62,517 nt of DNA from Betaproteobacteria bacterium (GCA_016868205.1 VGHR01000003.1:1-62517); one strand, 5' to 3'. Positions 53,185-62,308 are shown, counted from the first letter of the stretch. Notes: generated by a model from the letters alone, not told the origin. Translations and numbers: made by a program.

Positions 53185-53598
53185 ATGGAACTGCCTGTCT
53201 TCACCTTGGCCCACTGGTGCATCCTGGTGGCGGCCCTCTTGCCCATCGTCTGCGCTGGCATTGCCAAGTCCGGCATGATGACGATCTCGCCGCGAGAGGG
53301 GGGCTATGACAACCGCGACCCGCGTGCCTGGCTGGCTCGGCAGGGCGATTGGCGGGCCCGCGCCAACAACGCCCAGTCGAACAGTTTCGAGGCCTTGCCC
53401 TTTTTCTTCGCTGCCGTTCTTGCCGCCCAGCATCTCCAGGCTTCGCCGCTGCTGCTCGATCTGCTGGCGCTGGCCTTCGTTGTTTTTCGGGTTGCCTATA
53501 TTTACTGCTATGTGACCAACCGGGCTGCTCTGCGCAGCCTGGCCTGGGCGTTCGCTTTTTTGGTCAATGTGGCGATCCTTTTTCTCGGCTTTCGCTGA
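53185..53598 (+). CDS. MAPEG family membrane protein
   Basis: 137 residues with four membrane helices. The segment NRDPRAWLARQGDWRARANN, with AQSNSFEALPFFFAAVLAA, is the MAPEG core (the RAxxAxxNxxE glutathione/active site pattern). Bacterial members of this eicosanoid/glutathione family have mostly unknown substrates. It follows recR by 21 bases and may be co-transcribed. Confidence 0.85.
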   Translation: MELPVFTLAHWCILVAALLPIVCAGIAKSGMMTISPREGGYDNRDPRAWLARQGDWRARANNAQSNSFEALPFFFAAVLAAQHLQASPLLLDLLALAFVVFRVAYIYCYVTNRAALRSLAWAFAFLVNVAILFLGFR

Positions 53599-53729
53599 GA
53601 GGTTTTGGGTCTGGACCCTTCAGCCATCTTTTGGAGGATCAGGTAAAACCCGCAGGGGATCATCCCGATGCGGTTTTGGCAAGCACTGCCTATCCTTGGC
53701 ATCAGGACTTCTGCTCTTTCCTAGATGCC

Positions 53730-54779
53730 GTGATTCGCGATGGTCTGCCCAGGCGCCGTGCGCTCTTGACGGTCGCCGCCCTAGCCGCCACAGCCCTGTC
53801 TGCTCCGGGGGTGGGAGCCGCCGCGCGGCTTGAAAAGAGCCGCGTGCAACTGGTGGTGGGAGACAAGAGCGGCTTCCAGCACCTGCCCCTGACCCTGGCC
53901 GATCAGCTTGGTTTTTTTCGGCAAGAGGGCTTAACACTCGAAATCACTGACGCTGGTTCGCCCTCTCGCGCTTTGCAGTTGATGCTCGATGGCGGGTTTG
54001 ATGTTTGCGGGGGGCCGTACGAGCAGACCTTGAGCTTGCAGGGACGAGGGCTGTTTCACCAATCTTTTCTGGTGCAAACTCGCACTCCGCAGGTGGCCTT
54101 TGGCATTTCCACCCGCAATTTGCCGCATTTCCAGAACTTGAACGACCTCAGGGGCAAGCGTATTGGCCTGGCGCAGGGCGGATCAGCCGATGTCTTGGTG
54201 GTCAAGCACATGCTGGCGCGTGCGGGCTTGCGCTTGCAAGAGATAAATCTCATCGAGGTCGGCCGCTCTTCCTCGGCCGCTGCCGCCCTGCGTTCCGGCG
54301 TGATCGATGCCTTGAGCCATTTTGACCCGGTCATGACCATGCTCGAGCAAAAGGGTGAAGTCAAGATCGTGGCCGACACCCGAACCCTCAAGGGCACCGT
54401 TGACCTGCTCGGGGGCTTGCTGCCTTCCAGTTGTCTTTATGCGTCGGTCGATTTCATACAGAAACACCCGGCAACCTGTCAGGCGATGACCGATGCGATG
54501 GTTCATGCCCTCAAGTGGTTGCAGACGGCCGGCCCTGGCGACCTCATCAAAAATGTGCCGGATCCTTATTTCCAAGGCGACCGGGCCTTGTACCTCGCCT
54601 CCTTCTCCAAGGTCCGCGAGTCCATTTCGCCCGATGGATTGATGCCGCCGGATGCGGCGCGCACGGCCCTGCGTGCCGTGGCTGAGTTGACGCCCTCCCT
54701 GGCCGCCGATCGCATTGCGGTCAATCGCAGCTTTACGAACGATTTTGTCCGTAGGTCCAAGGCGCGTTATCGCGCCTGA
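53730..54779 (+). CDS. ABC transporter substrate-binding protein (nitrate/sulfonate/NMT1 family)
   Basis: About 349 residues from GTG 53730. The N-terminus LPRRRALLTVAALAATAL with a following SAPGVGA looks like a twin-arginine signal. The mature part shows an NMT1/THI5-like binding fold: HLPLTLADQLGFFRQEGLTL, SRALQLMLDGGFDVCGGPYE, LNDLRGKRIGLAQGGSADVL and AALRSGVIDALSHFDPV. Family members bind nitrate, taurine, sulfonates or pyrimidines. No permease or ATPase gene is near, so it is an orphan. The start is uncertain because no ribosome binding site is seen and the frame is open upstream across the MAPEG gene. Confidence 0.8.
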   Translation: MIRDGLPRRRALLTVAALAATALSAPGVGAAARLEKSRVQLVVGDKSGFQHLPLTLADQLGFFRQEGLTLEITDAGSPSRALQLMLDGGFDVCGGPYEQTLSLQGRGLFHQSFLVQTRTPQVAFGISTRNLPHFQNLNDLRGKRIGLAQGGSADVLVVKHMLARAGLRLQEINLIEVGRSSSAAAALRSGVIDALSHFDPVMTMLEQKGEVKIVADTRTLKGTVDLLGGLLPSSCLYASVDFIQKHPATCQAMTDAMVHALKWLQTAGPGDLIKNVPDPYFQGDRALYLASFSKVRESISPDGLMPPDAARTALRAVAELTPSLAADRIAVNRSFTNDFVRRSKARYRA

Positions 54780-54792
54780 GTCGGCCCGCGGT

Positions 54793-56601
54793 TCAGCGTT
54801 TTTCGGGTGCCTTCTTAGCTGGGGCGGCGCTTCTCTTTCGGGGGGCGGCTTTCTTCTGTGCCGGCTGGGAGCCTGGCTTGGGCTTGGCCTGATTCGCAGA
54901 AGCCCGTGCAGGCAGAAACAGCACCACTGAATCTCCGGCCTTGAAGCCGGCGTTGATTCCCACCTTGTTCCATTCGGCCAGACTTTCCGCGCTGACCTTG
55001 TGGCGCCGCGCCATCAGCGCCACCGTGTCTCCCTGGCGTGCCTTGACGGTGGTTCGCCGGACTCCGCCCTCTGGGGCCAGCGACAGGCTGCCGTTGTCAG
55101 CGAGTTGGTCGGGCACATCGGTCTGCACATGCGGGGCCCTGGGCACGACCAGGGTTGACCCGGCCTTGATCAGCATCCGCGGCGGAATGTTGTTCACTGC
55201 ACGCAGCTCAGACTCCACCCAGCCTGCGCGCCGGGCCGCTTCGGCCACGCTCATCGTGCTGGGCACCGTCCAGGCGGTCCAACTGGCCAGCCGACCTTCG
55301 CTGTGAGCCTCCACATTGCGCTTGAATACCTCGGCGTTGTCCCAGGGCAGAAGAATCTTGCCAGTGCCCGCAGCCAGGATGACCGGCCGATTGGCCGAAG
55401 GATTGAGCGCCCTGAAGTCCTCTAGCTTTACATCGGCCAGCCGCGCAGCCAGAGCGACATCGATGTCCCGACGGATCTCCACATCTTGAAAGTAGGGGTG
55501 GTTCGCAATGACCGGTAAATCTACATTGAAGGGTTGCGGACTCGCTACGATGTTTTTCAGGGCCTGTAAGCGGGGCACATAGTAGCGGGTTTCGTTGGGC
55601 ATGCGCAGATCCTGGTAGCGAGTGCCCAGACCCGCGCTGCGGTTGCGGGCGATGGCTCGCCCCACGCTGCCCTCACCCCAGTTGTAGGAGGCCAGCGCCA
55701 GATGCCAGTCGCCAAACATGCCGTGCAGCCTTTGCAAGTAGTCCAGGGCGGCTCGCGTCGAGGCCATCACATCGCGGCGGTCGTCGCGGAAGACATTTTG
55801 CTTGAGATCGAAATGCCGACCGGTGGCGGGCATGAATTGCCATATGCCTGCGGCTTTCGCAATTGAGACGGCTTGCGGATTAAAGGCCGACTCGACGAAG
55901 GGGAGCAGGGCCAGCTCGGTGGGCATGTTCCGCAACTCGAGTTCCTCGACGATATGGAACAGATATTTGCGCGACCGTTCCACCATGCGCTCGAGGTACT
56001 CGGGCCGGGCCGTGTAAAGCCTTTCTTGCTGCTTGACCAGGTCGACCGTCAGGTCAGGCATGGCAAAGCCACGCCGGATGCGTTCCCATAGGTCGCCCGG
56101 AACCGAACCCAGCTCGGGAGCCAGTGGAGCGCTCAGCGATTGGCCCACAGAGACCAACGCGGCTTGCGGCGCGACGACCGGAGCCGAAATCGGGGCGGCG
56201 ACAGGGCGCGCGACCGGGGCGACAGCTGGGGCGGGAGTCGGGGCCGGGGTGGCGAGCGACCGGTCGCTGACTGCGGCGGGCGGTTGCGTCGATGGGTTTG
56301 CAAGAACAACCGGCTGGACCGGGAGGGGCGCTTGGGGCGGGGTCGCCGACGCGCTCGCTGGGTTGACTTCAGGGGGGGCGGGCGCCCTGGTCTGGACGGC
56401 CGGCTGAGGGGTGGTGTCGCCGGCCTGCAAGGCGCCCACCGCGGTCGACACCTGCGTTGCGGCCGGAGCCGGGCTCGGCAGGGTGAGGACTGGCGCCAAA
56501 GTGCCGCTCGCGCAGCCGGTCAGCAGCGCGACCATGAAGGACCCGAGGGCCAGCCGGCTCAGGGGCCAGCCAGCGGGCGCGGGGGAGTTGGCCCTGTGCA
56601 T
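54793..56601 (-). CDS. mltD: Membrane-bound lytic murein transglycosylase D
   Basis: 602 residues. Lipoprotein signal FMVALLTGCASGT with lipobox Cys near residue 32; a long Pro/Ala/Val-rich linker to about residue 165; the SLT domain with catalytic Glu in LPFVESAFNPQAVSIAKAAG, then IWQFMPATGRHFDL and HLALASYNWGEGSVGRA; and two C-terminal LysM modules (about 435-480 and 510-560; TVKARQGDTVALMARRHKV). A Lys/Pro/Ala tail ends the protein. Cleaves glycan strands with 1,6-anhydro product. ATG 56601 fits the lipoprotein signal better than the ATG 12 codons upstream. Confidence 0.93.
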   Translation of the reverse strand: MHRANSPAPAGWPLSRLALGSFMVALLTGCASGTLAPVLTLPSPAPAATQVSTAVGALQAGDTTPQPAVQTRAPAPPEVNPASASATPPQAPLPVQPVVLANPSTQPPAAVSDRSLATPAPTPAPAVAPVARPVAAPISAPVVAPQAALVSVGQSLSAPLAPELGSVPGDLWERIRRGFAMPDLTVDLVKQQERLYTARPEYLERMVERSRKYLFHIVEELELRNMPTELALLPFVESAFNPQAVSIAKAAGIWQFMPATGRHFDLKQNVFRDDRRDVMASTRAALDYLQRLHGMFGDWHLALASYNWGEGSVGRAIARNRSAGLGTRYQDLRMPNETRYYVPRLQALKNIVASPQPFNVDLPVIANHPYFQDVEIRRDIDVALAARLADVKLEDFRALNPSANRPVILAAGTGKILLPWDNAEVFKRNVEAHSEGRLASWTAWTVPSTMSVAEAARRAGWVESELRAVNNIPPRMLIKAGSTLVVPRAPHVQTDVPDQLADNGSLSLAPEGGVRRTTVKARQGDTVALMARRHKVSAESLAEWNKVGINAGFKAGDSVVLFLPARASANQAKPKPGSQPAQKKAAPRKRSAAPAKKAPEKR

Positions 56602-56777
56602 GATGGGATTAAGGGGTAGGTCATCCGTTGCCCGCATTGTGCACCGGCCCCGCAGGAGCCTGTCTAGAATCCCGGCAAGTTTCGTTAAAACCCCTCAAAT
56701 TGGTGAGGCCGGCCGCAACGGCAGGTCAATCTGCGATTGGGTCGGACGGTCAAGTGACATCCCCGGACACCTGCACA

Positions 56778-57572
56778 ATGCGTTCTGAACCGACAGGCTT
56801 GGCTCAATGGTTCAAATCCGCGCCGGGGCGTTACCTGCTGGATTGGGAGCAGCGTCAATACGACGAAGCCTTGTCCGATGTGTTCGGGTTTCATGCGCTG
56901 CAACTGGGCTTGCCCCAGTTGCAGGCCCTGCGCAACAACCGAATGCCCCACCAGTGGCGGGCCATCGGTTCGGATTTGGAGGGGTGGCCGGGCGGGGATC
57001 TGCCGGCGCCTGATGCGGCCTTGACTTTGCATTCAGCCGCGCTGCCTTTTCCCGAGGCTTCGCTCGATCTGCTGGTGATGCCGCACGCCCTGGAATTCAG
57101 TGACGATCCGCCCTACGCCTTGCGCGAGGCTGAACGGGTTCTGGTGCCGGAGGGGCGGGTGGTGATCAGCGGTTTTAATCCGGCCAGCCTGTGGGGCTGG
57201 CGCCAGCGGCGTGGCCATTGGATGCGGCGCGTCGGGCGAGGGCAGCTGTTTTTGCCCGAGCGGGGAGAATTTATTGCCTATTGGCGCCTGAGGGAGTGGC
57301 TGCGACTGCTCAATTTTGAGGTCGAATCCGCGCGATTTGGAGCTTACCGACCCGCCTTGGCCGATGAGCAATGGCTCGGGCGGATGGCCTGGATGGACTC
57401 GCTGGGCGCGCGTTGGTGGCCGATCCTGGGGGCGGCTTATTTCGTAGTCGCTGTCAAAAGGGTGCGCGGTGTTCGCTTGCTCGAGCCGGCCTGGCGCAGG
57501 GCGGGGCAACGCGCGCCTGCCGGCGCGGCAGTGATGCGCCGACACCGACCGCCGCCCACCGATGCGACATGA
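56778..57572 (+). CDS. SAM-dependent methyltransferase, YafS-like
   Basis: 264 residues, class I methyltransferase of the Methyltransf_11 type: LQLGLPQLQALRNNRMPHQW, LPFPEASLDLLVMPHALEFS, REAERVLVPEGRVVISGFNP. The glycine-rich SAM loop is weak, as in E. coli YafS. Gene order mltD, then methyltransferase, then rnhA matches that of E. coli except that gloB is missing between them. Substrate unknown. Divergent from mltD with a 176-base gap. ATG 56778 (MRSEPTGLAQWFKS) is the best start. Confidence 0.85.
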   Translation: MRSEPTGLAQWFKSAPGRYLLDWEQRQYDEALSDVFGFHALQLGLPQLQALRNNRMPHQWRAIGSDLEGWPGGDLPAPDAALTLHSAALPFPEASLDLLVMPHALEFSDDPPYALREAERVLVPEGRVVISGFNPASLWGWRQRRGHWMRRVGRGQLFLPERGEFIAYWRLREWLRLLNFEVESARFGAYRPALADEQWLGRMAWMDSLGARWWPILGAAYFVVAVKRVRGVRLLEPAWRRAGQRAPAGAAVMRRHRPPPTDAT

Positions 57573-57648
57573 GCGTTGGGGCGGCGGTCGGTCTCGTCTT
57601 GAGCCATCTGTTAACCTCGCGCCGCTTACTTTTTGGAGATGATTCAAG

Positions 57649-58125
57649 TTGGGCACCGCTGGCTCCGCTTCCTTACCCTCAGTCATCATCTACACCGATG
57701 GCGCCTGTAAAGGCAACCCGGGGCCGGGTGGCTGGGGCGTGTTGCTGCAAAGCGGCTCCTCAACCAAGGAATTGTTTGGCGGCGAGGCGCAGACCACCAA
57801 CAACCGGATGGAGATCACTGCGGTCATCGAGGCTTTGTTGGCCCTCAAGCGTCCCTGCCGTGTTGTGATTCACATGGACAGCGAGTATGTTCGCAAGGGC
57901 ATCACTGAGTGGCTGGTCGGCTGGAAGGCGCGGGGCTGGCGCACCGCCAGCAAAACTCCGGTCAAGAATGTGGACCTCTGGCAGCGCCTGGATGAATTGA
58001 TTGCGCGCAGTGAGCACCACATCGATTGGCGTTGGGTGCGCGGCCATTCCGGCGACCCGGGAAACGAGCGCGCCGATGCGCTGGCCAATCAAGGCGTGGA
58101 TCAAGTCATGCGGTCGAGCCGATAA
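57649..58125 (+). CDS. rnhA: Ribonuclease HI
   Basis: 158 residues. Catalytic acidic residues are visible in [18 protein letters not shown] (Asp), [15 protein letters not shown] (Glu), [12 protein letters not shown] (Asp) and [19 protein letters not shown] (His and Asp). Degrades RNA in RNA-DNA hybrids. The start is TTG 57649 with GGAG ten bases upstream; an ATG at 57639 is in another frame and only opens a 24-codon ORF. dnaQ, the usual divergent or downstream neighbour, is absent. Confidence 0.95.
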   Translation: MGTAGSASLPSVIIYTDGACKGNPGPGGWGVLLQSGSSTKELFGGEAQTTNNRMEITAVIEALLALKRPCRVVIHMDSEYVRKGITEWLVGWKARGWRTASKTPVKNVDLWQRLDELIARSEHHIDWRWVRGHSGDPGNERADALANQGVDQVMRSSR

Positions 58126-58245
58126 CTTGGCCTGAAAGGGGGCGCTCGACATGGGCTCCCGATGTCGGCGCTTTGCCAGTGCCGCACCCGGCCAAGAATA
58201 ACTTCTGGACATTTTGTGCGTATCCGGCTCGTACACTTGCGCCCC

Positions 58246-59280
58246 ATGCTTGTTTTAGGCGTTGAATCGAGTTGTGACGAAACCGGGGTGGCGGTGGTCG
58301 ATGCCTCCGGGCGCGACATTCCGAGGCTGCTCGCGCAAGCCCTGCATAGCCAAATCGATCTGCATCAGGCCTATGGCGGCGTCGTGCCCGAGCTTGCCAG
58401 CCGCGATCATGTTCGGCGTGCGCTGCCCCTCTTGGAACAAACGCTGGAGCAGGCCGGCCTGAGCGTGAACCAGCTCGATTCCGTGGCCTACACCCGGGGA
58501 CCGGGGCTGGCTGGCGCCTTGCTGGTCGGTGCCGGTCTGGCTTGTGCGCTGGCTGCTGCGTTGGGCCGGCCGGCGCTGGGCATCCATCACCTTGAGGGCC
58601 ACCTGTTGTCGCCGTTTCTGGGGGACGATCCGCCACAGTTTCCTTTTTTGGCCTTGCTGGTTTCCGGCGGGCACACGCAGCTCATGCAGGTGCGTACCGT
58701 AGCTCAGTATGAGCTGCTGGGCGAAACCATAGACGATGCGGCCGGCGAGGCCTTCGACAAGTCGGCCAAGCTTCTGGGCCTGCCGTATCCGGGCGGCCCG
58801 CACCTGGCCAGACTGGCCTTGGAAGGGGACGAGCGGGCCTTCAAGCTGCCCCGGCCCCTGCTGCACAGCGGTGATTCAGACTTTTCCTTCGCCGGCTTGA
58901 AGACGGCTGTTCTGACCCAGGCGCAGCGCCTGGGCGATCAGTTGCCGATGCGCCGCGCCGATCTGGCCGCGTCCACCCAGGCGGCGATCGTGGATGTTCT
59001 GGTGGCCAAGAGCCTGGCGGCGCTGGATCAGACCGGGTTGCGACGCCTGGTGGTGGCCGGAGGTGTCGGGGCCAACAGTCGGCTGCGCGAGCAGCTTGAG
59101 CGTGCCTGCGCGCCGCGAGGGGTTCGAGTGCACTACCCGCAACTGAGTCTGTGCACCGATAACGGCGCCATGATTGCGCTGGCCGCCGGTATGCGGATTC
59201 AGGCGGGCCTGGCGCCCTCGAGCACGGCGTACGCCTTCGATGTGCGGCCCCGCTGGGGCCTGACTGAGTTAAGTCACTGA
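58246..59280 (+). CDS. tsaD: tRNA threonylcarbamoyladenosine synthase component TsaD
   Basis: 344 residues. [18 protein letters not shown] opens the ASKHA fold; metal histidines in [14 protein letters not shown]; phosphate loops in [11 protein letters not shown] and [39 protein letters not shown] near the end. Transfers threonylcarbamoyl to A37 of ANN-decoding tRNAs with TsaB and TsaE. ATG 58246 chosen; the upstream 120 bases hold only an imperfect hairpin (CGACAT/ATGTCG arms, 58146-58165) that may end rnhA transcription. Confidence 0.96.
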   Translation: MLVLGVESSCDETGVAVVDASGRDIPRLLAQALHSQIDLHQAYGGVVPELASRDHVRRALPLLEQTLEQAGLSVNQLDSVAYTRGPGLAGALLVGAGLACALAAALGRPALGIHHLEGHLLSPFLGDDPPQFPFLALLVSGGHTQLMQVRTVAQYELLGETIDDAAGEAFDKSAKLLGLPYPGGPHLARLALEGDERAFKLPRPLLHSGDSDFSFAGLKTAVLTQAQRLGDQLPMRRADLAASTQAAIVDVLVAKSLAALDQTGLRRLVVAGGVGANSRLREQLERACAPRGVRVHYPQLSLCTDNGAMIALAAGMRIQAGLAPSSTAYAFDVRPRWGLTELSH

Positions 59281-59301
59281 TTTTTTACCCGAGGAGTTTG
59301 A

Positions 59302-60564
59302 ATGCGCGCGTTTTTTAGCCGCTGGAGCCTGTTTTTTTGGATCGCTTGCCTGCCCGCCTTGTCCTGGGCGCAGGCCCCGGTGCGTATAGCCATGATCGAA
59401 ACCTTGTCGGGGCCGCTGGCGGCCGGGGGGGAGGCGGCGCTGCGCAACCTGGTCTGGGCCACCGAGCGGGTCAACGCCCGGGGTGGCATCAAGCTGAACT
59501 CTGGCGCGCGGCCCTTGCAGATGGTCCGCTATGACAGCAAGGGACAGGTTGAAGAGGCCCTTTCGGCTTTGCGCTCGGCCATCGATGACGGGATTCGTAT
59601 CGTCATGCAGGGCAATTCCTCGGCGGTGGCCGCTGCCTTGGTGGATGCCATCGGCAAGCACAACGAGCGCGAACCGGGCAAGCGCGTGATCTTTCTGAAC
59701 TACGCGGCGGTTGACCCGGCGTTGACGAATGAGCGCTGCAGCTTCTGGCATTTCCGTTTCGACGCCCATGCGGATATGCGTATGGCAGCGCTGATGCAGG
59801 TGCTGCGCGAGGACAGGTCAGTGCAGAAGGTGTATCTGATCGGACAGGACTACAGTTTTGGGCAGGCCGTCTTGCGCGAGGGGCGCAGACAACTGACCCT
59901 GGTGCGCCCCGATGTCCAGATCGTCGGCGACGAGCTGCACCCCTTGGGTCGGGTCAAGGACTTCATTCCCTATGCGACCAAGATCAAGGCCAGCGGCGCG
60001 CAGGCGGTGCTCACCGGTAACTTTGGCTCCGATCTGACCTTGCTCGTGCGTGCTGCCCGCGATGTCGGTTTTGAAGGCAAGTTTTACACTTTCTACGGCA
60101 ACGCTCTGGGCGTGCCTGGCGTGTTGGCAGAGGCGGGTGTGGGCAAGGTGGTGGCCGTGGCCGAGTGGTTTGCCAATGTGCCCGGTGAGGCTGCGCAAAA
60201 TTTCTATCAGAGCTTTCGGCAGAGATTTCCAAGGCCCCAGGATGACTACATCCACATGCGCATGCAGTTGATGATGGAGGCGCTGGCGCAGTCCATCGAG
60301 AAGGCCCAAAGCCTCGAGGCGTTTGCAGTCGCCCAGGAACTCGGTCGAGCCGAGGTCGCTCTGGCCGGGCATACTGGCCGTATGCGAAGCGCTGATCACC
60401 AGTTCCAGCAGGCCCTGCGTGTGGTGCTGATGGACAAGCAGGGCAGTGCCGGTGTTCGCTTTGACGCCGAAGGTTCGGGCTATGGCTTTCGGGTGATCAG
60501 AAGCCTTAGTGCCGATCAGGCCGAGCAGGCCCATGGTTGCAAAATGGACAGGCCCCAGAGGTGA
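59302..60564 (+). CDS. Branched-chain amino acid ABC transporter substrate-binding protein (LivJ type)
   Basis: 420 residues. Signal peptide LFFWIACLPALSWAQA, then type I periplasmic binding fold: VRIAMIETLSGPLAAGGEAA, VNARGGIKLNSGARPLQMV, VQKVYLIGQDYSFGQAVLRE and GAQAVLTGNFGSDLTLLVR. The Peripla_BP_6 family binds amino acids, amides, aromatics or urea. No liv permease or ATPase genes follow; instead an aminotransferase gene overlaps by context (4 bases apart), suggesting a nitrogen compound as ligand, which is only inference. Confidence 0.88.
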   Translation: MRAFFSRWSLFFWIACLPALSWAQAPVRIAMIETLSGPLAAGGEAALRNLVWATERVNARGGIKLNSGARPLQMVRYDSKGQVEEALSALRSAIDDGIRIVMQGNSSAVAAALVDAIGKHNEREPGKRVIFLNYAAVDPALTNERCSFWHFRFDAHADMRMAALMQVLREDRSVQKVYLIGQDYSFGQAVLREGRRQLTLVRPDVQIVGDELHPLGRVKDFIPYATKIKASGAQAVLTGNFGSDLTLLVRAARDVGFEGKFYTFYGNALGVPGVLAEAGVGKVVAVAEWFANVPGEAAQNFYQSFRQRFPRPQDDYIHMRMQLMMEALAQSIEKAQSLEAFAVAQELGRAEVALAGHTGRMRSADHQFQQALRVVLMDKQGSAGVRFDAEGSGYGFRVIRSLSADQAEQAHGCKMDRPQR

Positions 60565-60568
60565 TGCC

Positions 60569-61747
60569 ATGAGAGGGCTCGTTGACGGCTTGCAGGAGTC
60601 CCTGATCCGGGTCGTGGCCAATGCCGCGCTCGACCGCCCGGATGTACTCAAGTTCTGGTTCGGCGAGAGCGATGAGGTCACCCCTACCGTCATACGCGAG
60701 GCCGCCAGCGCCTCTCTAGGCGCAGGCGAGACCTTCTACAGCCACAACCTGGGACTGCCCGAATTGAGGCACGCTTTGGCCGCTTACAGCAACGCTTTGC
60801 GGCCGGCGGGCGCTGCATCCCTGAGCAGCGATCGCATCGCCGTGACCTCGGGGGGCGTCAATGGGTTGATGATTGCCGCCCAGTCGCTGGTCGATGCGGG
60901 TGACCGGGTGGTGGTGGTCACCCCGGTCTGGCCCAATCTGGTGGCGCAGCCGCGCGTGATGGGCGCGCGCGTGTACACTGTGAGCTTGCGTCCCCGTCAG
61001 GGTGCTTGGTCCTTGGACATGGAGGAGCTTTTGGAGGCGCTGACGCCCGATACCCGTGCCCTGGTGATCAACTCGCCGAACAATCCGACCGGCTGGACGC
61101 TTAGCGGTCAGGAGCAGGCGCAGATCCTGTCGCATGCACGCAAAACAGGCCTGTGGATCGTGGCTGACGAGGTCTATGAGCGACTGTATTTTGATGCCGG
61201 AAAGGGTGCCTGCGCACCGAGCTTTTTGGATCTGGCCACCGCCGAGGACCGTCTGGTTGTGGTCAACAGCTTCTCGAAGAGCTTCCTCATGACCGGCTGG
61301 CGTCTGGGATGGCTGACGCTGCCCCGGACCATGATGTCGGCGGTGGGCAAATTGCTTGAATTCAACACCTCCTGCGCGCCGGTGTTTGTACAGCGCGCCG
61401 GTCTGGCGGCGCTGCATCACGCCGATCAGATTACGCCGGAGGTGGTTGGGCACCTGCGGCGTTGCCGAGACACCTTGGTGCCCCTGCTCTCGGCCTTGCC
61501 GACCGTGGAGGTGGCCGCGCCCCCCGGCGGCTTGTATGCCTTCTTGCGCTTGCCTGCGCACCACGACAGTCTGCTGCTGGCCAAGCGCCTGGTTCAGGAG
61601 GCCGGCCTGGGCCTGGCGCCCGGCAACGCCTTCTTCGAAAGTGTGGCGCCGCAGATGCAGGGCTGGCTGCGCTGGTGCTTTGCCAGCGCCGACCTTGCGC
61701 GCTTGCGGCAGGGGGTTGAGCGTCTGGAGCGTTGGTTAAGGCTATAA
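60569..61747 (+). CDS. Class I/II pyridoxal phosphate aminotransferase
   Basis: 392 residues. Fold type I motifs: LKFWFGESDEVTPTVI, YSHNLGLPELRHALA, VTSGGVNGLMIAAQ, VVTPVWPNLV, INSPNNPTGWTLS, the cofactor lysine in VNSFSKSFLMTGWRLGW, and an Arg-containing C-terminus GWLRWCFA. Similar enzymes transaminate aspartate, aromatic or branched amino acids; specificity cannot be told. It begins four bases after the substrate-binding protein stop, so they form an operon. Confidence 0.9.
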   Translation: MRGLVDGLQESLIRVVANAALDRPDVLKFWFGESDEVTPTVIREAASASLGAGETFYSHNLGLPELRHALAAYSNALRPAGAASLSSDRIAVTSGGVNGLMIAAQSLVDAGDRVVVVTPVWPNLVAQPRVMGARVYTVSLRPRQGAWSLDMEELLEALTPDTRALVINSPNNPTGWTLSGQEQAQILSHARKTGLWIVADEVYERLYFDAGKGACAPSFLDLATAEDRLVVVNSFSKSFLMTGWRLGWLTLPRTMMSAVGKLLEFNTSCAPVFVQRAGLAALHHADQITPEVVGHLRRCRDTLVPLLSALPTVEVAAPPGGLYAFLRLPAHHDSLLLAKRLVQEAGLGLAPGNAFFESVAPQMQGWLRWCFASADLARLRQGVERLERWLRL

Positions 61748-61748
61748 T
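61743..61748 (+). promoter_or_regulatory. -10 element of the rpsO promoter
   Basis: Perfect TATAAT overlapping the end of the aminotransferase gene. A good -35 is not visible at 16-18 bases, though TTGAGC lies 21 bases away. Confidence 0.45.
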
Positions 61749-61753
61749 CTAGA

Positions 61754-61779
61754 GCTTTTCTGAAATTGTTCAGGAAAGC
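61754..61779 (+). other. Leader hairpin of rpsO mRNA
   Basis: GCTTTTCTGAA, loop ATTG, TTCAGGAAAGC: an eleven-base stem with a single G-U pair, immediately downstream of the promoter and 62 bases before the rpsO ATG. It may stabilise the 5' end or take part in S15 autoregulation, which in E. coli uses a pseudoknot in the leader. Confidence 0.5.
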
Positions 61780-61841
61780 GTATGAAACCGCACGGCGCCT
61801 CGGTTTTTAGGACTAGAGCGTTCGCAAGTCAAGGAATTGTC

Positions 61842-62108
61842 ATGATTAGCAAGCCATCGAAGGCCGAGATCGTTTCGGCCAATGCCCGCTCGGCTCAGGA
61901 TACGGGCAGCCCGGAAGTGCAGGTCGCCCTGTTGACCGGTCGCATCAATGAGCTGACCCCCCACTTCAAGACCCACAGCAAGGACCACCACGGTCGCCGC
62001 GGTCTCTTGCGTATGGTCAGCCGCCGCCGCAAGCTGTTGGATTACCTCAAGGCCAAGGACGCCGATCGCTACTCGGCCCTGATTTCCAAGCTGGGCTTGC
62101 GCAAGTAA
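61842..62108 (+). CDS. rpsO: 30S ribosomal protein S15
   Basis: 88 residues. [21 protein letters not shown] and [30 protein letters not shown] are the S15 signature. Binds the 16S rRNA central domain and nucleates platform assembly. ATG 61842 with AAGGA upstream; a longer frame from 61782 is part of the leader. Followed by a terminator-like stem and pnp. Confidence 0.97.
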   Translation: MISKPSKAEIVSANARSAQDTGSPEVQVALLTGRINELTPHFKTHSKDHHGRRGLLRMVSRRRKLLDYLKAKDADRYSALISKLGLRK

Positions 62109-62127
62109 GCCGGGCAGGACAGAACGG

Positions 62128-62163
62128 AGCGCCTGGGTTGGTTCGCTGGCTCAGGCGCTTTTT
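62128..62163 (+). terminator. rpsO terminator/attenuator
   Basis: AGCGCCTG and CAGGCGCT arms enclose a 16-base loop and are followed by TTTTT. It sits 20 bases after the rpsO stop and before pnp, where partial readthrough is expected to feed pnp, as in E. coli. Confidence 0.75.
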
Positions 62164-62198
62164 ACTTCGGAGCAAGGTCAAACGAACACGCGCTGTGT

Positions 62199-62287
62199 CA
62201 TTCCACAAGCAGCCCACTTGGCTGATTCTGGAATGGCATCGTGTTTCTTCGGACACGCTTCGGGCCCCAGGGGCAGCCTCATGCCCC
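62199..62287 (+). promoter_or_regulatory. Hairpin-rich leader of pnp
   Basis: Three successive hairpins precede pnp: CATTCCA/TGGAATG (62199-62235, with an inner AGCC/GGCT stem), CGTGT/ACACG (62240-62258) and GGGGC/GCCCC (62270-62287). In E. coli, the pnp leader hairpin is cut by RNase III and degraded by PNPase itself as feedback control. A similar role here is inferred from position. Confidence 0.5.
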
Positions 62288-62308
62288 CGCATGCAACGGA
62301 GCTAAAAC

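Noticed and set aside
53349..53729. N-terminal extension of the NMT1-like binding protein across the MAPEG gene
   Set aside because: Residues are out-of-frame translation of the MAPEG gene; a signal peptide appears only from about 53730.
57639..57710. 24-codon ORF from ATG 57639 overlapping rnhA
   Set aside because: It has a better start codon than rnhA's TTG but no resemblance to anything and ends inside rnhA; probably chance, though it shares the same Shine-Dalgarno.
58146..58172. Terminator after rnhA
   Set aside because: The CGACAT/ATGTCG stem is followed by only three T and has a long loop, so I did not list it as a terminator.
62240..62258. Hairpin in the pnp leader as a riboswitch
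   Set aside because: The stems are short and simple and do not match any riboswitch consensus I know; RNase-type processing is a simpler reading.
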